The notes: a model not told the origin generated them from the letters alone. A stretch of DNA of 64,000 bases from Stenotrophomonas sp. 57 (GCF_030291075.1 NZ_CP127407.1:1-64000), one strand, 5' to 3'. Shown: positions 1 to 12,624, numbered from the stretch's first letter. Numbers and translations are program-made.

Positions 1-1332
1 ATGGATGCTTGGTCCCGTAGTCTCGAGCGCCTCGAAGCGGAGTTCCCGCCGGAAGACGTTCATACCTGGTTGAAGCCTCTGCAGGCCGATCTGCGCGTGG
101 ACAGCCTGGTGCTGTATGCACCGAATGCCTTCATCGTCGACCAGGTCCGCGAGCTGTACCTGGCCCGGATCCGCGAACTGCTGGCGCATTTCGCCGGCTT
201 CAGCGACGTTTTTCTTGAAATCGGCTCGCGCCCGCGCCCTGTGGAGGCGCAGAACGCGCCGGTTTCCACGTCATCGGCGCATGTTTCCAGCGAACCGCAG
301 GTGCCGTTTGCCGGCAATCTGGACAATCACTACACCTTCGCCAACTTCGTTGAAGGCCGCAGCAATCAGCTGGGCCTGGCCGCCGCCTTCCAGGCAGCGC
401 AGAAACCGGGCGACCGCGCGCACAATCCGCTGCTGCTGTACGGAGGCACCGGCCTGGGCAAGACCCACCTGATGTTCGCTGCCGGCAACGCCATGCGCCA
501 GGCCAATCCGGGCGCGAAGGTGCTGTACCTGCGTTCTGAACAGTTCTTCAGCGCGATGATCCGGGCCCTGCAGGAAAAGACCATGGATCAGTTCAAGCGC
601 CAGTTCCAGCAGGTCGACGCGCTGCTGATCGATGACATCCAGTTCTTCGCCGGCAAGGACCGCACCCAGGAAGAGTTCTTCCACACCTTCAACGCATTGT
701 TCGATGGCAAGCAGCAGATCATCCTGACCTGTGACCGCTATCCGCGCGAAGTGGAAGGCCTGGAAGCGCGCCTGAAGTCGCGGCTTGCCTGGGGCCTGTC
801 GGTCGCGATCGAACCGCCGGACTTCGAGACGCGCGCAGCGATCGTGCTGGCCAAGGCACGCGAGCGCGGCGCGGAGATTCCCGATGATGTTGCGTTCCTG
901 ATCGCCAAGAAGATGCGCTCCAACGTGCGCGACCTCGAGGGCGCGCTCAATACCCTGACCGCCCGTGCCAATTTCACCGGCCGCGCGATCACCACCGAAT
1001 TCGCTCAGGAAACCCTGCGCGACCTGCTGCGCGCCCAGCAGCAGGCGATCAGCATTCCCAACATCCAGAAAACCGTGGCCGACTACTACGGGCTGCAGAT
1101 CAAGGATCTGCTGTCCAAGCGTCGGACCCGCTCGCTGGCACGTCCGCGCCAGGTCGCCATGGCCCTGACCAAGGAACTGACCGAGCACAGCCTGCCCGAG
1201 ATCGGCGATGCCTTTGCCGGTCGTGATCACACCACGGTGCTGCATGCCTGCCGCCAGATCCGCACCCTGATGGAAACCGACGGCAAGCTCCGCGAGGACT
1301 GGGACAAGCTGATCCGGAAGCTGAGCGAATGA
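1..1332 (+). CDS. dnaA: Chromosomal replication initiator protein DnaA
   Basis: DnaA is the AAA+ ATPase that binds DnaA boxes at the origin and opens the duplex to start replication. The 443-residue protein has an N-terminal helicase-loading domain, a short linker at about residues 80-105, the AAA+ core, and a C-terminal DNA-binding domain. The Walker A motif GGTGLGKT lies near residue 148, the Walker B aspartates at 211-212, and the DnaA signature [11 protein letters not shown] near residue 407. The window opens exactly on the ATG, so its promoter is not visible. DnaA boxes follow the gene. Confidence 0.98.
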   Translation: MDAWSRSLERLEAEFPPEDVHTWLKPLQADLRVDSLVLYAPNAFIVDQVRELYLARIRELLAHFAGFSDVFLEIGSRPRPVEAQNAPVSTSSAHVSSEPQVPFAGNLDNHYTFANFVEGRSNQLGLAAAFQAAQKPGDRAHNPLLLYGGTGLGKTHLMFAAGNAMRQANPGAKVLYLRSEQFFSAMIRALQEKTMDQFKRQFQQVDALLIDDIQFFAGKDRTQEEFFHTFNALFDGKQQIILTCDRYPREVEGLEARLKSRLAWGLSVAIEPPDFETRAAIVLAKARERGAEIPDDVAFLIAKKMRSNVRDLEGALNTLTARANFTGRAITTEFAQETLRDLLRAQQQAISIPNIQKTVADYYGLQIKDLLSKRRTRSLARPRQVAMALTKELTEHSLPEIGDAFAGRDHTTVLHACRQIRTLMETDGKLREDWDKLIRKLSE

Positions 1333-1608
1333 TGCACGGATGCCGATGAGGCGTCATCGCACAAAACGGTGCAGAATCCGGTAGCAAGCGCGGGACACGT
1401 TGTGGATAAAAATGGCGTTTGAAATCGCGCCGAATTTATCCACAGCTTTCCCCACCCCCTGGGGGTCGGTAATACAGAGGGTTTCGAGCTCTGAAATTCT
1501 TTTATTTACAAAGACTTAGCGTTGTTTTCCAGCGATTCTGTCTCTACCAGCACCACCAAGCTTTTGATTTATTCCACATTTTTTTAAAGCATAGGGGCAC
1601 GGAACCAC
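1333..1608. other. Candidate oriC core in the dnaA-dnaN gap
   Basis: This gap holds two perfect DnaA boxes (TTATCCACA) in opposite orientation, one at 1401-1409 on the minus strand and one at 1436-1444 on the plus strand. AT-rich stretches follow at about 1490-1515 and 1560-1590, which could serve as the unwinding element. The dnaN promoter must also lie here. Two perfect boxes is modest for an origin, and a second box cluster lies beyond dnaN, so which gap is the functional oriC is not settled by sequence alone. Confidence 0.65.
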
Positions 1609-2709
1609 ATGCGTTTCACACTGCAGCGCGAAGCCTTTCTCAAGCCGTTGGCACAGGTCGTCAACGTGGTCGAACGCCGCCAGACCCTTCCGGTCCTGGC
1701 CAATTTCCTGGTCCAGGTGCAGAACGGCCAGCTGTCGCTGACCGGTACCGACCTGGAAGTGGAGATGGTGTCGCGGATCGCGGTTGAAGACGCCCAGGAC
1801 GGCGAAACCACCATTCCCGCCCGCAAGCTGTTCGAGATCATCCGCGCCCTGCCCGACGGCAGCCGGATCACCGTCTCGCAGACCGGTGACAAGATCACCG
1901 TGCAGGCTGGCCGCAGCCGCTTCACGCTGGCGACCCTGCCCTCCAACGACTTCCCGTCGGTGGATGAAGTGGAAGCCACCGAGCGCGTGGCCATTGGCGA
2001 AGCGACCCTGAAGGAACTGATCGAACGCACGGCGTTCGCGATGGCTCAGCAGGACGTGCGCTATTACCTCAACGGCCTGCTGTTCGACCTGCGCGGTGAT
2101 GCCCTGCGTACCGTCGCCACCGATGGCCATCGCCTGGCCCTGTGTGAAACCGACCTGGCCAAGCCCAGCGGTTCCAAGCGACAGATCATCGTGCCGCGCA
2201 AGGGCGTGACCGAACTGCAGCGCCTGCTGGAAAGCGGTGATCGCGAGATCGAGCTGGAAGTCGGCCGCAGCCACGTCCGCGTCAAGCGCGACGATGTCAC
2301 CTTCACCTCGAAGCTGATCGACGGTCGTTTCCCGGATTACGAAGCGGTGATCCCGATCGGCGCCGACCGCGAAGTGAAGGTAGACCGTGAAGCCCTGCGT
2401 GCGTCGCTGCAGCGTGCCGCGATCCTGTCCAACGAGAAGTACCGCGGCATCCGCGTGGAAGTCTCGCCGGGCAACCTGAAGATCAGCGCGCACAACCCGG
2501 AGCAGGAAGAAGCCCAGGAAGAGATCGAAGCGGATACCACGGTCAGTGACCTGGCCATCGGCTTCAACGTGAACTACCTGCTGGACGCCCTGTCTGCGCT
2601 GCGCGACGAGGAAGTCATCATCCAGCTGCGCGATTCGAACTCGTCTGCGCTGGTGCGTGAATCCAGCAGCGAGAAGTCGCGTCACGTGGTGATGCCGCTG
2701 CGTCTCTGA
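1609..2709 (+). CDS. dnaN: DNA polymerase III sliding clamp, beta subunit
   Basis: DnaN forms the ring-shaped dimer that tethers DNA polymerase III to the template. The product is 366 residues, the standard length, made of three repeated clamp folds. It starts MRFTLQREAF and ends with the typical clamp terminus VMPLRL. It sits between two gaps with DnaA boxes, in the conserved dnaA-dnaN-recF-gyrB order. A strong terminator follows within 32 bp of the stop, so recF, almost 1 kb further on, probably has its own promoter. Confidence 0.98.
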   Translation: MRFTLQREAFLKPLAQVVNVVERRQTLPVLANFLVQVQNGQLSLTGTDLEVEMVSRIAVEDAQDGETTIPARKLFEIIRALPDGSRITVSQTGDKITVQAGRSRFTLATLPSNDFPSVDEVEATERVAIGEATLKELIERTAFAMAQQDVRYYLNGLLFDLRGDALRTVATDGHRLALCETDLAKPSGSKRQIIVPRKGVTELQRLLESGDREIELEVGRSHVRVKRDDVTFTSKLIDGRFPDYEAVIPIGADREVKVDREALRASLQRAAILSNEKYRGIRVEVSPGNLKISAHNPEQEEAQEEIEADTTVSDLAIGFNVNYLLDALSALRDEEVIIQLRDSNSSALVRESSSEKSRHVVMPLRL

Positions 2710-2718
2710 CGGAAGCGC

Positions 2719-2734
2719 TGTTTCACGTGGAACC
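2719..2734. promoter_or_regulatory. parS-like ParB binding site 1
   Basis: The 16-mer TGTTTCACGTGGAACC is a near-perfect palindrome centred on CACGTG and resembles the ParB/Spo0J consensus TGTTTCACGTGAAACA. It lies just after the dnaN stop codon. Four similar sites follow within 2 kb. Confidence 0.85.
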
Positions 2735-2740
2735 CAGAAG

Positions 2741-2768
2741 CGCCCGGGACCTCCCGGGCGTTTTTTTT
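2741..2768 (+). terminator. Intrinsic terminator of dnaN
   Basis: A GC-rich hairpin with arms CGCCCGGGA and TCCCGGGCG (2741-2760) is followed directly by eight T residues. It stands between parS-like sites 1 and 2. Confidence 0.93.
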
Positions 2769-2769
2769 A

Positions 2770-2785
2770 TGTTCCACGTGGAGCA
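2770..2785. promoter_or_regulatory. parS-like ParB binding site 2
   Basis: TGTTCCACGTGGAGCA is a parS-type palindrome with one mismatch between arms. It begins immediately after the T-tract of the dnaN terminator. Confidence 0.8.
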
Positions 2786-3687
2786 TTGCCGATCCGTATC
2801 GGAGAAAGCCCGGACGTACCCTGCCCGGCCGAGACCCGCTTGATCTCGTTTGCTGGAGGCAACTCCGGAATGCTGGATGTTGGAAGTTCGCCTTGGGGTG
2901 CCTGCCAGGCTTCAGGCAATCGCGGTTCTGGCAGCGGCCTTTTCTCATTCCCACTTCGCTGTCCTGATCTTCGATATCGGACGCAGCAGGTCATATTCCG
3001 CGGGAGCAGGTCTCCGCTTCTGCAAACGACACTGTCCACAGGCCGCCTTGGCGGCAGTCTGGGGCGGGCCTAGCTTCTAAATCTGGGTATAAATCTAAAG
3101 CATGGTGGTGATGGTAGAGCCAGATTTCGTGGAAGAATACATTATCTCTTTGTTTTCAAAGAGAATTGTGAGTCTGAAACCCCCTGTATAGAGGGCCCTC
3201 GGGCTGGGGGGGAACCTGTGGATAGTTTCTGGGGCGGAGCAAAAGGGCTTTTTTATCCACAGATTGCCCATACCTTGTGTATAAGTCATACAGACCTGCT
3301 GTGGACAGCGTGGAACAAGCGTCCTGAATTTCTTGAAATCTGTGGAACCCTGCGGGGCATCGGGTCGCAGATTTGAAGGAATCGGCGGGATCATCCGTCG
3401 ACATCATCCGCGAGGTGCCCCAGGAGGGCCCTGCAGTGCCTGCGAAATCGTCGAAATCTGAGGGCCTGGACCCTGGAACCCCGCGCAGATTTGAAGAAAT
3501 TCCGGGCCATTCCAGCCCTGCACGCGTGGGCGCGTCACCGCATTCCACGTGGAACGCGTCCATTGATGGGCGCAGAAGCAGCATCTTCGGCTTGACCGGC
3601 GCGACCCCGCGCCCGGCTTGACCGATGCAGTAAGCTGATGGATTCCCTGCCCTGCTACCGCCCCGTGCGGATGGTGTTTCGCGCCCC
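2786..3687. other. Non-coding dnaN-recF gap with a second DnaA-box cluster
   Basis: This is about 900 bases without a convincing gene. DnaA-box-like sequences cluster at 3217-3225 (one mismatch), 3253-3261 (perfect TTATCCACA), 3276-3284 (TGTGTATAA, one mismatch) and 3300-3308 (weaker). An AT-rich stretch lies at about 3075-3180, and a parS-like site at 3541-3556. The small open frames here have unnatural composition and no start signals. The stretch may be part of the origin, either a second DnaA-binding locus or the oriC itself, and it must hold the recF promoter. Confidence 0.6.
3541..3556. promoter_or_regulatory. parS-like ParB binding site 3
   Basis: CATTCCACGTGGAACG contains the perfect 12-bp palindrome TTCCACGTGGAA. 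It lies in the non-coding dnaN-recF gap. Confidence 0.78.
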
Positions 3688-4782
3688 ATGCTTATCCGCC
3701 GCCTCGCCTTGCATCACCTGCGTCGCTTCAGTGCGGTGGACCTGTCGCCCCAGCCAGGCTTGAACCTGCTGACCGGCGACAACGGGGCCGGCAAGACCAG
3801 CGTGCTCGAAGCCCTGCATCTGATGGCCTACGGACGCAGCTTCCGTGGTCGGGTCCGAGACGGCCTGGTCCGACAGGGCCAGGAAGCGCTGGAAATCTTC
3901 GTGGAATGGGACGAACAGCGCGCCGATCACCCACCGCATCGCCGCAAGGCGGGCCTGCGCCACAGCGGGCAGGAATGGAAGGGGCGATTGGATGGCGAAG
4001 ACGTGGCCCAGCTTGGCAATCTGTGCGCCGCGCTGGCAGTCGTGACGTTCGAGCCGGGCAGCCATGCCCTTGTCAGCGGTGGTGGCGAGCCCCGCCGGCG
4101 CTTTCTCGATTGGGGCTTGTTCCACGTGGAACCGGATTTCCTTTCCCTGTGGCGCCGTTACTCACGGGCGCTGAAGCAGCGCAATGCCCTGCTCAAGCAG
4201 GGTGGGCCGTCGCGGATGCTCGATACCTGGGATCACGAGCTGGCCGAGGCCGGGGAACCGCTGACCAGCCGCCGCCAACACTATCTGGAGCGCCTGCAGC
4301 AACGAACGGTGGCGCTGGCTGCCAGTCTGGCGCCGCAGCTGGGCATCCAGGGGCTGGATCTGAGTCCGGGCTGGCGTCGGCATGAGCTTCCGCTGGCCGA
4401 TGCCCTGCTTCTGGCCCGTGAACGCGACCGGCAGGCTGGCTATACCTCGGTGGGACCCCATCGGGCGGACTGGAGTGTGGATTTCCACAGCATTCCGGGC
4501 CGCGATGCGCTGTCGCGGGGCCAGGCCAAGCTGACGGCATTGGCCTGTCTGCTGGCACAGGCCGAGGACTATGCGGAGCAGCGCGGCGAGTGGCCCGTGA
4601 TCGCGCTCGATGATCTTGCCTCCGAGCTGGATCGCACCCATCAGGCGCGGGTACTGGAGCGCCTGCTCAATGGCCCGGCACAGATCTTCATCACCGCCAC
4701 CGAAACCCCGGCGGCGCTGCAGGACTCGACCCAGATCGCCCGGTTCCACGTGGAACATGCACAGATCGTGGCTGTGCCATAG
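3688..4782 (+). CDS. recF: DNA replication and repair protein RecF
   Basis: RecF is the SMC-like ATPase that, with RecO and RecR, loads RecA at single-strand gaps. The 364-residue protein has the Walker A motif GDNGAGKTS near residue 30 and the C-terminal Walker B region LDDLASELD near residue 307, both as in the family. The ATG at 3688 gives the expected start [14 protein letters not shown]. Two parS-like sites lie inside the coding sequence and both encode the residues FHVE, so recF also appears to carry chromosome-segregation signals. Confidence 0.97.
   Translation: MLIRRLALHHLRRFSAVDLSPQPGLNLLTGDNGAGKTSVLEALHLMAYGRSFRGRVRDGLVRQGQEALEIFVEWDEQRADHPPHRRKAGLRHSGQEWKGRLDGEDVAQLGNLCAALAVVTFEPGSHALVSGGGEPRRRFLDWGLFHVEPDFLSLWRRYSRALKQRNALLKQGGPSRMLDTWDHELAEAGEPLTSRRQHYLERLQQRTVALAASLAPQLGIQGLDLSPGWRRHELPLADALLLARERDRQAGYTSVGPHRADWSVDFHSIPGRDALSRGQAKLTALACLLAQAEDYAEQRGEWPVIALDDLASELDRTHQARVLERLLNGPAQIFITATETPAALQDSTQIARFHVEHAQIVAVP
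4118..4133. promoter_or_regulatory. parS-like ParB binding site 4, inside recF
   Basis: TGTTCCACGTGGAACC matches the parS sequence known near Pseudomonas origins. It lies within recF and encodes part of GLFHVEPD. Confidence 0.88.
4742..4757. promoter_or_regulatory. parS-like ParB binding site 5, inside recF
   Basis: GGTTCCACGTGGAACA has a perfect GTTCCACGTGGAAC core. It lies near the end of recF and encodes part of RFHVEH. Confidence 0.87.
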
Positions 4783-4819
4783 TGGGCACACCAGGGCCGC
4801 ACGACCCCGGCTGGTATAA

Positions 4820-7354
<2,535 letters not shown>

Positions 7355-7368
7355 CACAATCCGGTGAT

Positions 7369-7396
7369 GGCCGGTGCGCGGGGAGGCGCACCGGCC
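7369..7396 (+). terminator. Hairpin after gyrB
   Basis: Perfect 11-bp arms GGCCGGTGCGC and GCGCACCGGCC (7369-7379 and 7386-7396) form a strong stem 15 bases after the gyrB stop. The run of T that follows is poor, so termination may be partial. Confidence 0.65.
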
Positions 7397-7421
7397 TTCG
7401 ATCCTTGAACGCAGGTACCCG

Positions 7422-8267
7422 ATGTCCGCATCCGCCCCGGTTTCCGCCCCGCCCCCGATTCCGCCGGCCTCGGCCGCGCCGCGTGCCGGTTCCGCATTGG
7501 CGGGCTTCTTCATCGACCTGGGCATTGCCGCCGTTACCCTGTTCGGCTTGAGCATGGCGACCGGCCTGTTGTGGGGGTTCTATCGCGCGATCGTGGTCAG
7601 CCGCGCCAACGCGGCGGCCAATGGTGGCGCGCTGTCGCCCGACGCTGTCGGCGCGGCGGTGGGCCAGCCCGGCGCCCTGGCGCAGATCCTGATGGCGTTG
7701 ATCGCCACCGGTGGCGCGGCCCTGCTGCTGTACTTCCTGCGGCGTCCCGCCAACGCAGGCGAACGCCTCGCCTCCCGCCAGGCACTGCGCCGTCCCTCGA
7801 CCTGGGGCTGGACGCTGCTGGTGGCCACGCTGATCGTGATCGGCAGCAACGGCATCGCCTTCCTGGCCAAGCAGTTCGGCATCGAGCCGGTACCGACCAA
7901 CGTGGAACTGATGCAGAACGCAATCGCGCGTTTCCCGCTGTTCCTGGTCCTGTTCGCGGTGGTGCTGGCCCCGGCCTACGAGGAGCTGCTGTTCCGACGC
8001 GTGCTGTTCGGGCGCCTCTGGCAGGCAGGCCGCCCCTGGCTGGGCATCCTCCTCAGCAGCCTGGCCTTCGCGCTGGTCCATGAAGTCCCCGGACTGAGCA
8101 GGAATTCGCTGCTGGGAATGGCCCAGTTGTGGCTGGTCTATGGCGGCATGGGCGCTGCGTTCTGCTGGCTCTACAAGCGCACCGGCACGTTGTGGGCGGC
8201 GATCACCGCGCATGCGCTGAACAACGCGGTGGCACTTGCCGCGATGGTGTTCCTGGGGTCAACGTAA
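7422..8267 (+). CDS. CPBP (CAAX-type) intramembrane metalloprotease
   Basis: This is a 281-residue multi-spanning membrane protein of the CPBP/Abi family, related to the eukaryotic CAAX prenyl protease Rce1. The family motifs are present in order: EELLFRR with the paired glutamates at about 187-188, a histidine in LVHEVPG at about 220, and a third polar site HALNN at about 264. A proline- and alanine-rich N-terminus precedes the first membrane segment. The ATG at 7422 is chosen over an in-frame ATG at 7374 because the latter lies inside the gyrB hairpin. Its substrate cannot be read from the sequence. Confidence 0.9.
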   Translation: MSASAPVSAPPPIPPASAAPRAGSALAGFFIDLGIAAVTLFGLSMATGLLWGFYRAIVVSRANAAANGGALSPDAVGAAVGQPGALAQILMALIATGGAALLLYFLRRPANAGERLASRQALRRPSTWGWTLLVATLIVIGSNGIAFLAKQFGIEPVPTNVELMQNAIARFPLFLVLFAVVLAPAYEELLFRRVLFGRLWQAGRPWLGILLSSLAFALVHEVPGLSRNSLLGMAQLWLVYGGMGAAFCWLYKRTGTLWAAITAHALNNAVALAAMVFLGST

Positions 8268-8338
8268 CGCCGTGCCCGCTTGACGAAAGATTAAGCCGCA
8301 ACCCGACACACTGCGCACATGAACACGGGGGAGCTTCC

Positions 8339-9145
8339 ATGAAACAACTGCTGCTGGCCCTTGTCATCACCACCCTGGTCAGCGCCTGCGCGACCACGAC
8401 CTCGCCCACCGGCCGTCGGCAGATGGTGGGCGGCGTATCGCAGGCACAGCTGGATCAGCTCGGCGCACAGGCGTTCGCTGAAACCAAGCAGAAGCAAAAG
8501 ATCAGCACCGACGGTCGCCAGAACGGCTACGTGCAATGTGTGGTCAATGCGCTGGTCGCGCAGCTGCCGCCTCAATACCGTGGCGTACGGTGGGAAACCG
8601 CGGTGTTCGTCGACAAGGAACCCAACGCGTTCGCTCTGCCCGGTGGCAAGGTTGGTGTGAACACCGGCATCTTCACCGTGGCCAAGAACCAGGACCAGTT
8701 GGCTGCCGTGATCGGCCATGAAATCGGCCACGTCATCGCCCGCCACCACGAAGAGCGCATCACCCGCCAGATGGGCGCCCAGACCGGCCTGGCCGTGCTC
8801 GGTGCCCTGGCCGGAGCCGCTTACGGCGAAGGCGCCGCCAGCACCGTCAACCAGCTCGGTGGCATGGGTGCGCAGACCGCCTTCCTGCTGCCGGGCTCGC
8901 GCACCCAGGAAAGCGAGGCTGACGTGATCGGCCAGCGACTGATGGCCCAGGCCGGTTTCAACCCGGCGCAGGCGGTCGATCTGTGGCAGAACATGATGGC
9001 GGCCAGCGGCGGTCGCAGCCCACAATGGCTGTCCACCCACCCCGATCCGGCCAACCGGATCCAGGAACTGCGACGCGATGCGCCGGCACTGACGCCGGTC
9101 TACGAGCAGGCGCAGGCCGCCGGACTGCGGCCAAAGTGCGGATGA
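8339..9145 (+). CDS. M48 family metalloprotease lipoprotein
   Basis: This is a 268-residue zinc protease predicted to sit on the inner face of the outer membrane or in the periplasm. The start MKQLLLALVITTLVSAC is a lipoprotein signal with a lipobox ending at Cys17. The zinc motif HEIGH is at about residues 127-131, with the third ligand Glu193 in ESEAD. The general architecture matches E. coli LoiP and YcaL, which degrade misfolded outer-membrane proteins. The frame is open 210 bases upstream into the previous gene, but the ATG at 8339, preceded by GGGGGAG, gives the lipoprotein signal. Confidence 0.92.
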   Translation: MKQLLLALVITTLVSACATTTSPTGRRQMVGGVSQAQLDQLGAQAFAETKQKQKISTDGRQNGYVQCVVNALVAQLPPQYRGVRWETAVFVDKEPNAFALPGGKVGVNTGIFTVAKNQDQLAAVIGHEIGHVIARHHEERITRQMGAQTGLAVLGALAGAAYGEGAASTVNQLGGMGAQTAFLLPGSRTQESEADVIGQRLMAQAGFNPAQAVDLWQNMMAASGGRSPQWLSTHPDPANRIQELRRDAPALTPVYEQAQAAGLRPKCG

Positions 9146-9277
9146 GTGCGCAGTTCTATGCTGTAGTGCAGCACATAAAACGATTTCTCACGCCATCTGT
9201 TTCTGATACGTTTGGCGGCTCAGATTTTTCTGACAGTCCGACTTTGCCGCTAACCGGCGGTTCGATCGAGGTGAACG

Positions 9278-10465
9278 ATGATTTTCCGTAACCACAAAGC
9301 TGTGCTTTCCGTCCTCGTCGCGACCGCCCTGACCGGCGCCGTGGTCACCGATGCCTTCGCGCAGTCCTCGCGCTCGTCCGAGCGCGGCAACCGCGGCGGC
9401 AAGCAGGCCAAGGCCGAGGTGCTGTACCCGAACGCGACCCGCCAGGAGCCGACGGTCAAGGCTTCGGCCAAGCTGGGCAGCAAGCTGCAGAAAATGATCG
9501 ACAGCTATAACAAGGAAAAGTTCCCGGAGACCCGCACCCAGGCCGATGCGATCCTGGCTGACAGCGCCGCGAACGAGTACGACAAGTCGCTGGCTGCGCA
9601 GCTGGCCTCGCAGGCCGCCTACCAGACCGACGACACCCCGGCGGCGATCGCCTACCTGAAGCAGGTCCTGCAGTTCAACGGCCTGGACAACAACGGCCAC
9701 TTCCAGTCGATGCTGATGCTGGGCCAGCTGGAGCTGCAGGAAGACAAGACCGCCGAAGGCCTGGCCACCCTCGACAAGTACTTCGCCGAGAGCAAGTCGA
9801 CCAAGCCGGAAGAACTGATCGCCAAGGGCCAGGCGCTGTACCAGCTGGAGCGCTACCAGGAAGCGATCCCGGTGCTGAAGCAGGCCATCGCCGGTTCCGC
9901 CGAACCGAAGGACAACTGGAACCAGCTGCTGATGGCGGCTCTGTCCGAAGCCGGCCAGTCCGGTGAAGCGGTCAAGGAAGCCGAGGCCCTGGCCGCCAAG
10001 AACCCGAACGACAAGAAGGCCCAGCTGAACCTCGCCAGCATGTACATGCAGGCCGACCAGATGGACAAGGCCGCTGCGGTGATGGACAAGCTGCGCAGCA
10101 GCGGCCAGCTCACCGAAGAGCGCGAGTACAAGCAGCTGTACTCGATCTATGCCAACACCGAACACAAGGAAAAGGACGTCATCGCGGTCATCAACGAAGG
10201 GTTGCAGAAGGGCATCCTGAAGCCGGACTACCAGGTCTACCTGGCGCTGGCCCAGTCCTACTACTACTCCGACCAGGTGCCGCAGGCGATCGATGCGTGG
10301 CAGAAGGCTGCCCCGCTGTCCAAGGACGGTGAGACCTACCTGAACCTGGCACGCGTCCTGCATGCCGAGGGTCGCATCCCGGAGGCCAAGCAGGCCGCCC
10401 AGCAGGCGCTGGCGAAGGGTGTGAAGAACCAGGCTGATGCCAAAAAAATCATCAACCTGAAGTAA
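9278..10465 (+). CDS. Exported tetratricopeptide-repeat protein
   Basis: This is a 395-residue protein with a Sec signal peptide ending near DAFAQ (residue 28), a basic linker, and then a long alpha-helical region of TPR-like repeats to the C-terminus. TPR domains serve as protein-binding scaffolds, here probably in the periplasm. It lies just upstream of tonB-exbB-exbD on the same strand, separated by 143 bp. A link with TonB energisation is plausible from position only. The ribosome site GAGGTGAACG before the ATG supports the start. Confidence 0.85.
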   Translation: MIFRNHKAVLSVLVATALTGAVVTDAFAQSSRSSERGNRGGKQAKAEVLYPNATRQEPTVKASAKLGSKLQKMIDSYNKEKFPETRTQADAILADSAANEYDKSLAAQLASQAAYQTDDTPAAIAYLKQVLQFNGLDNNGHFQSMLMLGQLELQEDKTAEGLATLDKYFAESKSTKPEELIAKGQALYQLERYQEAIPVLKQAIAGSAEPKDNWNQLLMAALSEAGQSGEAVKEAEALAAKNPNDKKAQLNLASMYMQADQMDKAAAVMDKLRSSGQLTEEREYKQLYSIYANTEHKEKDVIAVINEGLQKGILKPDYQVYLALAQSYYYSDQVPQAIDAWQKAAPLSKDGETYLNLARVLHAEGRIPEAKQAAQQALAKGVKNQADAKKIINLK

Positions 10466-10608
10466 GTAGGAATAACGCCTGAATGCCTGCTCAGTTGATG
10501 CGCAGGCGCTCAGGATTGGTATAAGCTTGGAGGTTCCTGCGGTGTCATGCACCGCTGATCAGGGATTCCGCCCCCGGCATCCCGGCCCCACTATTGAGCT
10601 CTTGGCGC

Positions 10609-11277
<669 letters not shown>

Positions 11278-11284
11278 TGCGACC

Positions 11285-11304
11285 GGGTGGCCGCCTGGCC
11301 ACCC
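11285..11304 (+). terminator. Hairpin between tonB and exbB
   Basis: Arms GGGTGGCC and GGCCACCC with a four-base loop lie 7 bases after the tonB stop. There is no T-tract, so it more likely shapes the transcript or its stability than ends it. Confidence 0.45.
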
Positions 11305-11371
11305 CCGCTCCCGGTTCGATTGTTTAGCTTAGCTACACCCTTTATCACCACACACAACAAAGGTAAGCGTC

Positions 11372-12133
11372 ATGCTGCAGGAAATTTTCATCGCCGCTGC
11401 TGCCGGGGGCAATCCGTCCAACGCCCTGTCGCAGATGGGCTTCGAGCACCTGATCCACGAAATGACCACCAAGCCGGGTGATTTCGCGGTTTCCTGGGTC
11501 GTGCTGCTGACCCTGGTCGTCATGTCGGCCATGTCCTGGTACTGGACCGTCATCAACATCTTCCGTGCTACCCGCCTGAAGAGCGCCGCTGATCGCGTCG
11601 TCAGCCTGTTCTGGGATACCCCGAACGCGCAGGACGCCATCCGTGCGATGGAAGAGCAGCCGGCTTCCGAGCCGTTCTCGAAGATCGCCCTGGACGCTGC
11701 CCAGGCTGCTGCCCACCACCAGCGCGCTGAAGGCGGCGCCACCGGCGGCGTCGGTGAGAACCTGAGCCGTTCGGAGTTCGTCGACCGCGCCCTGCGTCAG
11801 GCCGTGACCCGTGAAAGCAACAAGCTGCAGTCGGGCATGACCCTGCTCGCCACCGTCGGTGCAACCGCTCCGTTCGTCGGTCTGCTGGGTACCGTGTGGG
11901 GCATCTACGGCGCGCTGATCAAGATCGGTGCCACCGGCTCCGCTTCGATCGACGCCGTTGCCGGCCCGGTGGGTGAAGCGCTGATCATGACCGCGATCGG
12001 TCTGTTCGTCGCAATCCCGGCCGTGTTCGCCTTCAACTTCTTCAGCAAGATCAACAGCGCGACCATCAGCAAGTTCGATACCTTCGCGCACGACCTGCAC
12101 GACTTCTTCGCCACCGGCTCGCGCGTCCGCTAA
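11372..12133 (+). CDS. exbB: ExbB/TolQ/MotA-family proton channel protein
   Basis: ExbB forms the pentameric inner-membrane channel that, with ExbD, harvests the proton gradient for TonB. The 253-residue protein has three membrane segments at about residues 45-70, 150-175 and 200-225. The family core is seen in the TVGATAPFVGLLGTVWG region and the GPVGEALIMTAIGL segment. The start is supported by AAAGGTAAG upstream of the ATG. It lies 94 bp after tonB and 62 bp before exbD1, consistent with one operon. Confidence 0.95.
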   Translation: MLQEIFIAAAAGGNPSNALSQMGFEHLIHEMTTKPGDFAVSWVVLLTLVVMSAMSWYWTVINIFRATRLKSAADRVVSLFWDTPNAQDAIRAMEEQPASEPFSKIALDAAQAAAHHQRAEGGATGGVGENLSRSEFVDRALRQAVTRESNKLQSGMTLLATVGATAPFVGLLGTVWGIYGALIKIGATGSASIDAVAGPVGEALIMTAIGLFVAIPAVFAFNFFSKINSATISKFDTFAHDLHDFFATGSRVR

Positions 12134-12195
12134 TTGCGGCGCGCGTCACCCAGCGACGAACGTAAGTAGTCACCAAGATCTAGACGGAGCCCGTT

Positions 12196-12621
12196 ATGGC
12201 TTTCAGTAGTGGTAACAGCGGCGGCCCCATGGCCGACATCAACGTTACGCCCCTCGTGGACGTGATGCTGGTGCTGCTGATCATCTTCATCATCACGGCG
12301 CCCCTGATGTCCCACAAGGTCAAGGTGGATCTGCCGGAAGCCAACCTGATCCAGAAGCCGGAAGACGCTGAGAAGCGTTCCGGACCGATCACGCTGGCAG
12401 TCAAGGAAGACGGCTCGATCTACTGGAACGACGAAGAAATCAACAAGCAGACTCTCGAGTCGCGCTTGGCGACCGCCGCCCAGCAGACCCCGCAGCCGCC
12501 GCTGAACCTGCGTGGTGACCGCACCACCAAGATGCGCGTCATCAACGACCTGACCAAGGTCGCGCAGGAGCAGGGCATGCTGGACGTCGGCTTCGTCGCG
12601 ACCAAAGAAAAGGGGCAATAA
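12196..12621 (+). CDS. exbD1: ExbD biopolymer transport protein, copy 1
   Basis: ExbD dimers sit inside the ExbB pentamer and use a membrane aspartate to couple proton flow to TonB. This 141-residue copy has the conserved [18 protein letters not shown] segment, with the functional Asp in PLVDVML, and a periplasmic domain after it. It is followed after only 3 bases by a second ExbD with an almost identical N-terminus, evidence of tandem duplication. The gene name follows the Xanthomonas cluster. Confidence 0.93.
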   Translation: MAFSSGNSGGPMADINVTPLVDVMLVLLIIFIITAPLMSHKVKVDLPEANLIQKPEDAEKRSGPITLAVKEDGSIYWNDEEINKQTLESRLATAAQQTPQPPLNLRGDRTTKMRVINDLTKVAQEQGMLDVGFVATKEKGQ

Positions 12622-12624
12622 GCC

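Noticed and set aside
271..1245. 324-codon frame antisense to dnaA
   Set aside because: Shadow of dnaA with low-complexity Gln/Arg/Val content and no start signal.
3156..3689. Open frame of 177 codons on the minus strand in the dnaN-recF gap
   Set aside because: No ribosome site, odd composition, and it overlaps DnaA boxes and a parS-like site.
10539..10555. CGGTGTCAT core upstream of tonB
   Set aside because: It is part of a short GCGGTG/CACCGC hairpin and has no context linking it to the uronate locus, so I did not count it as an operator.
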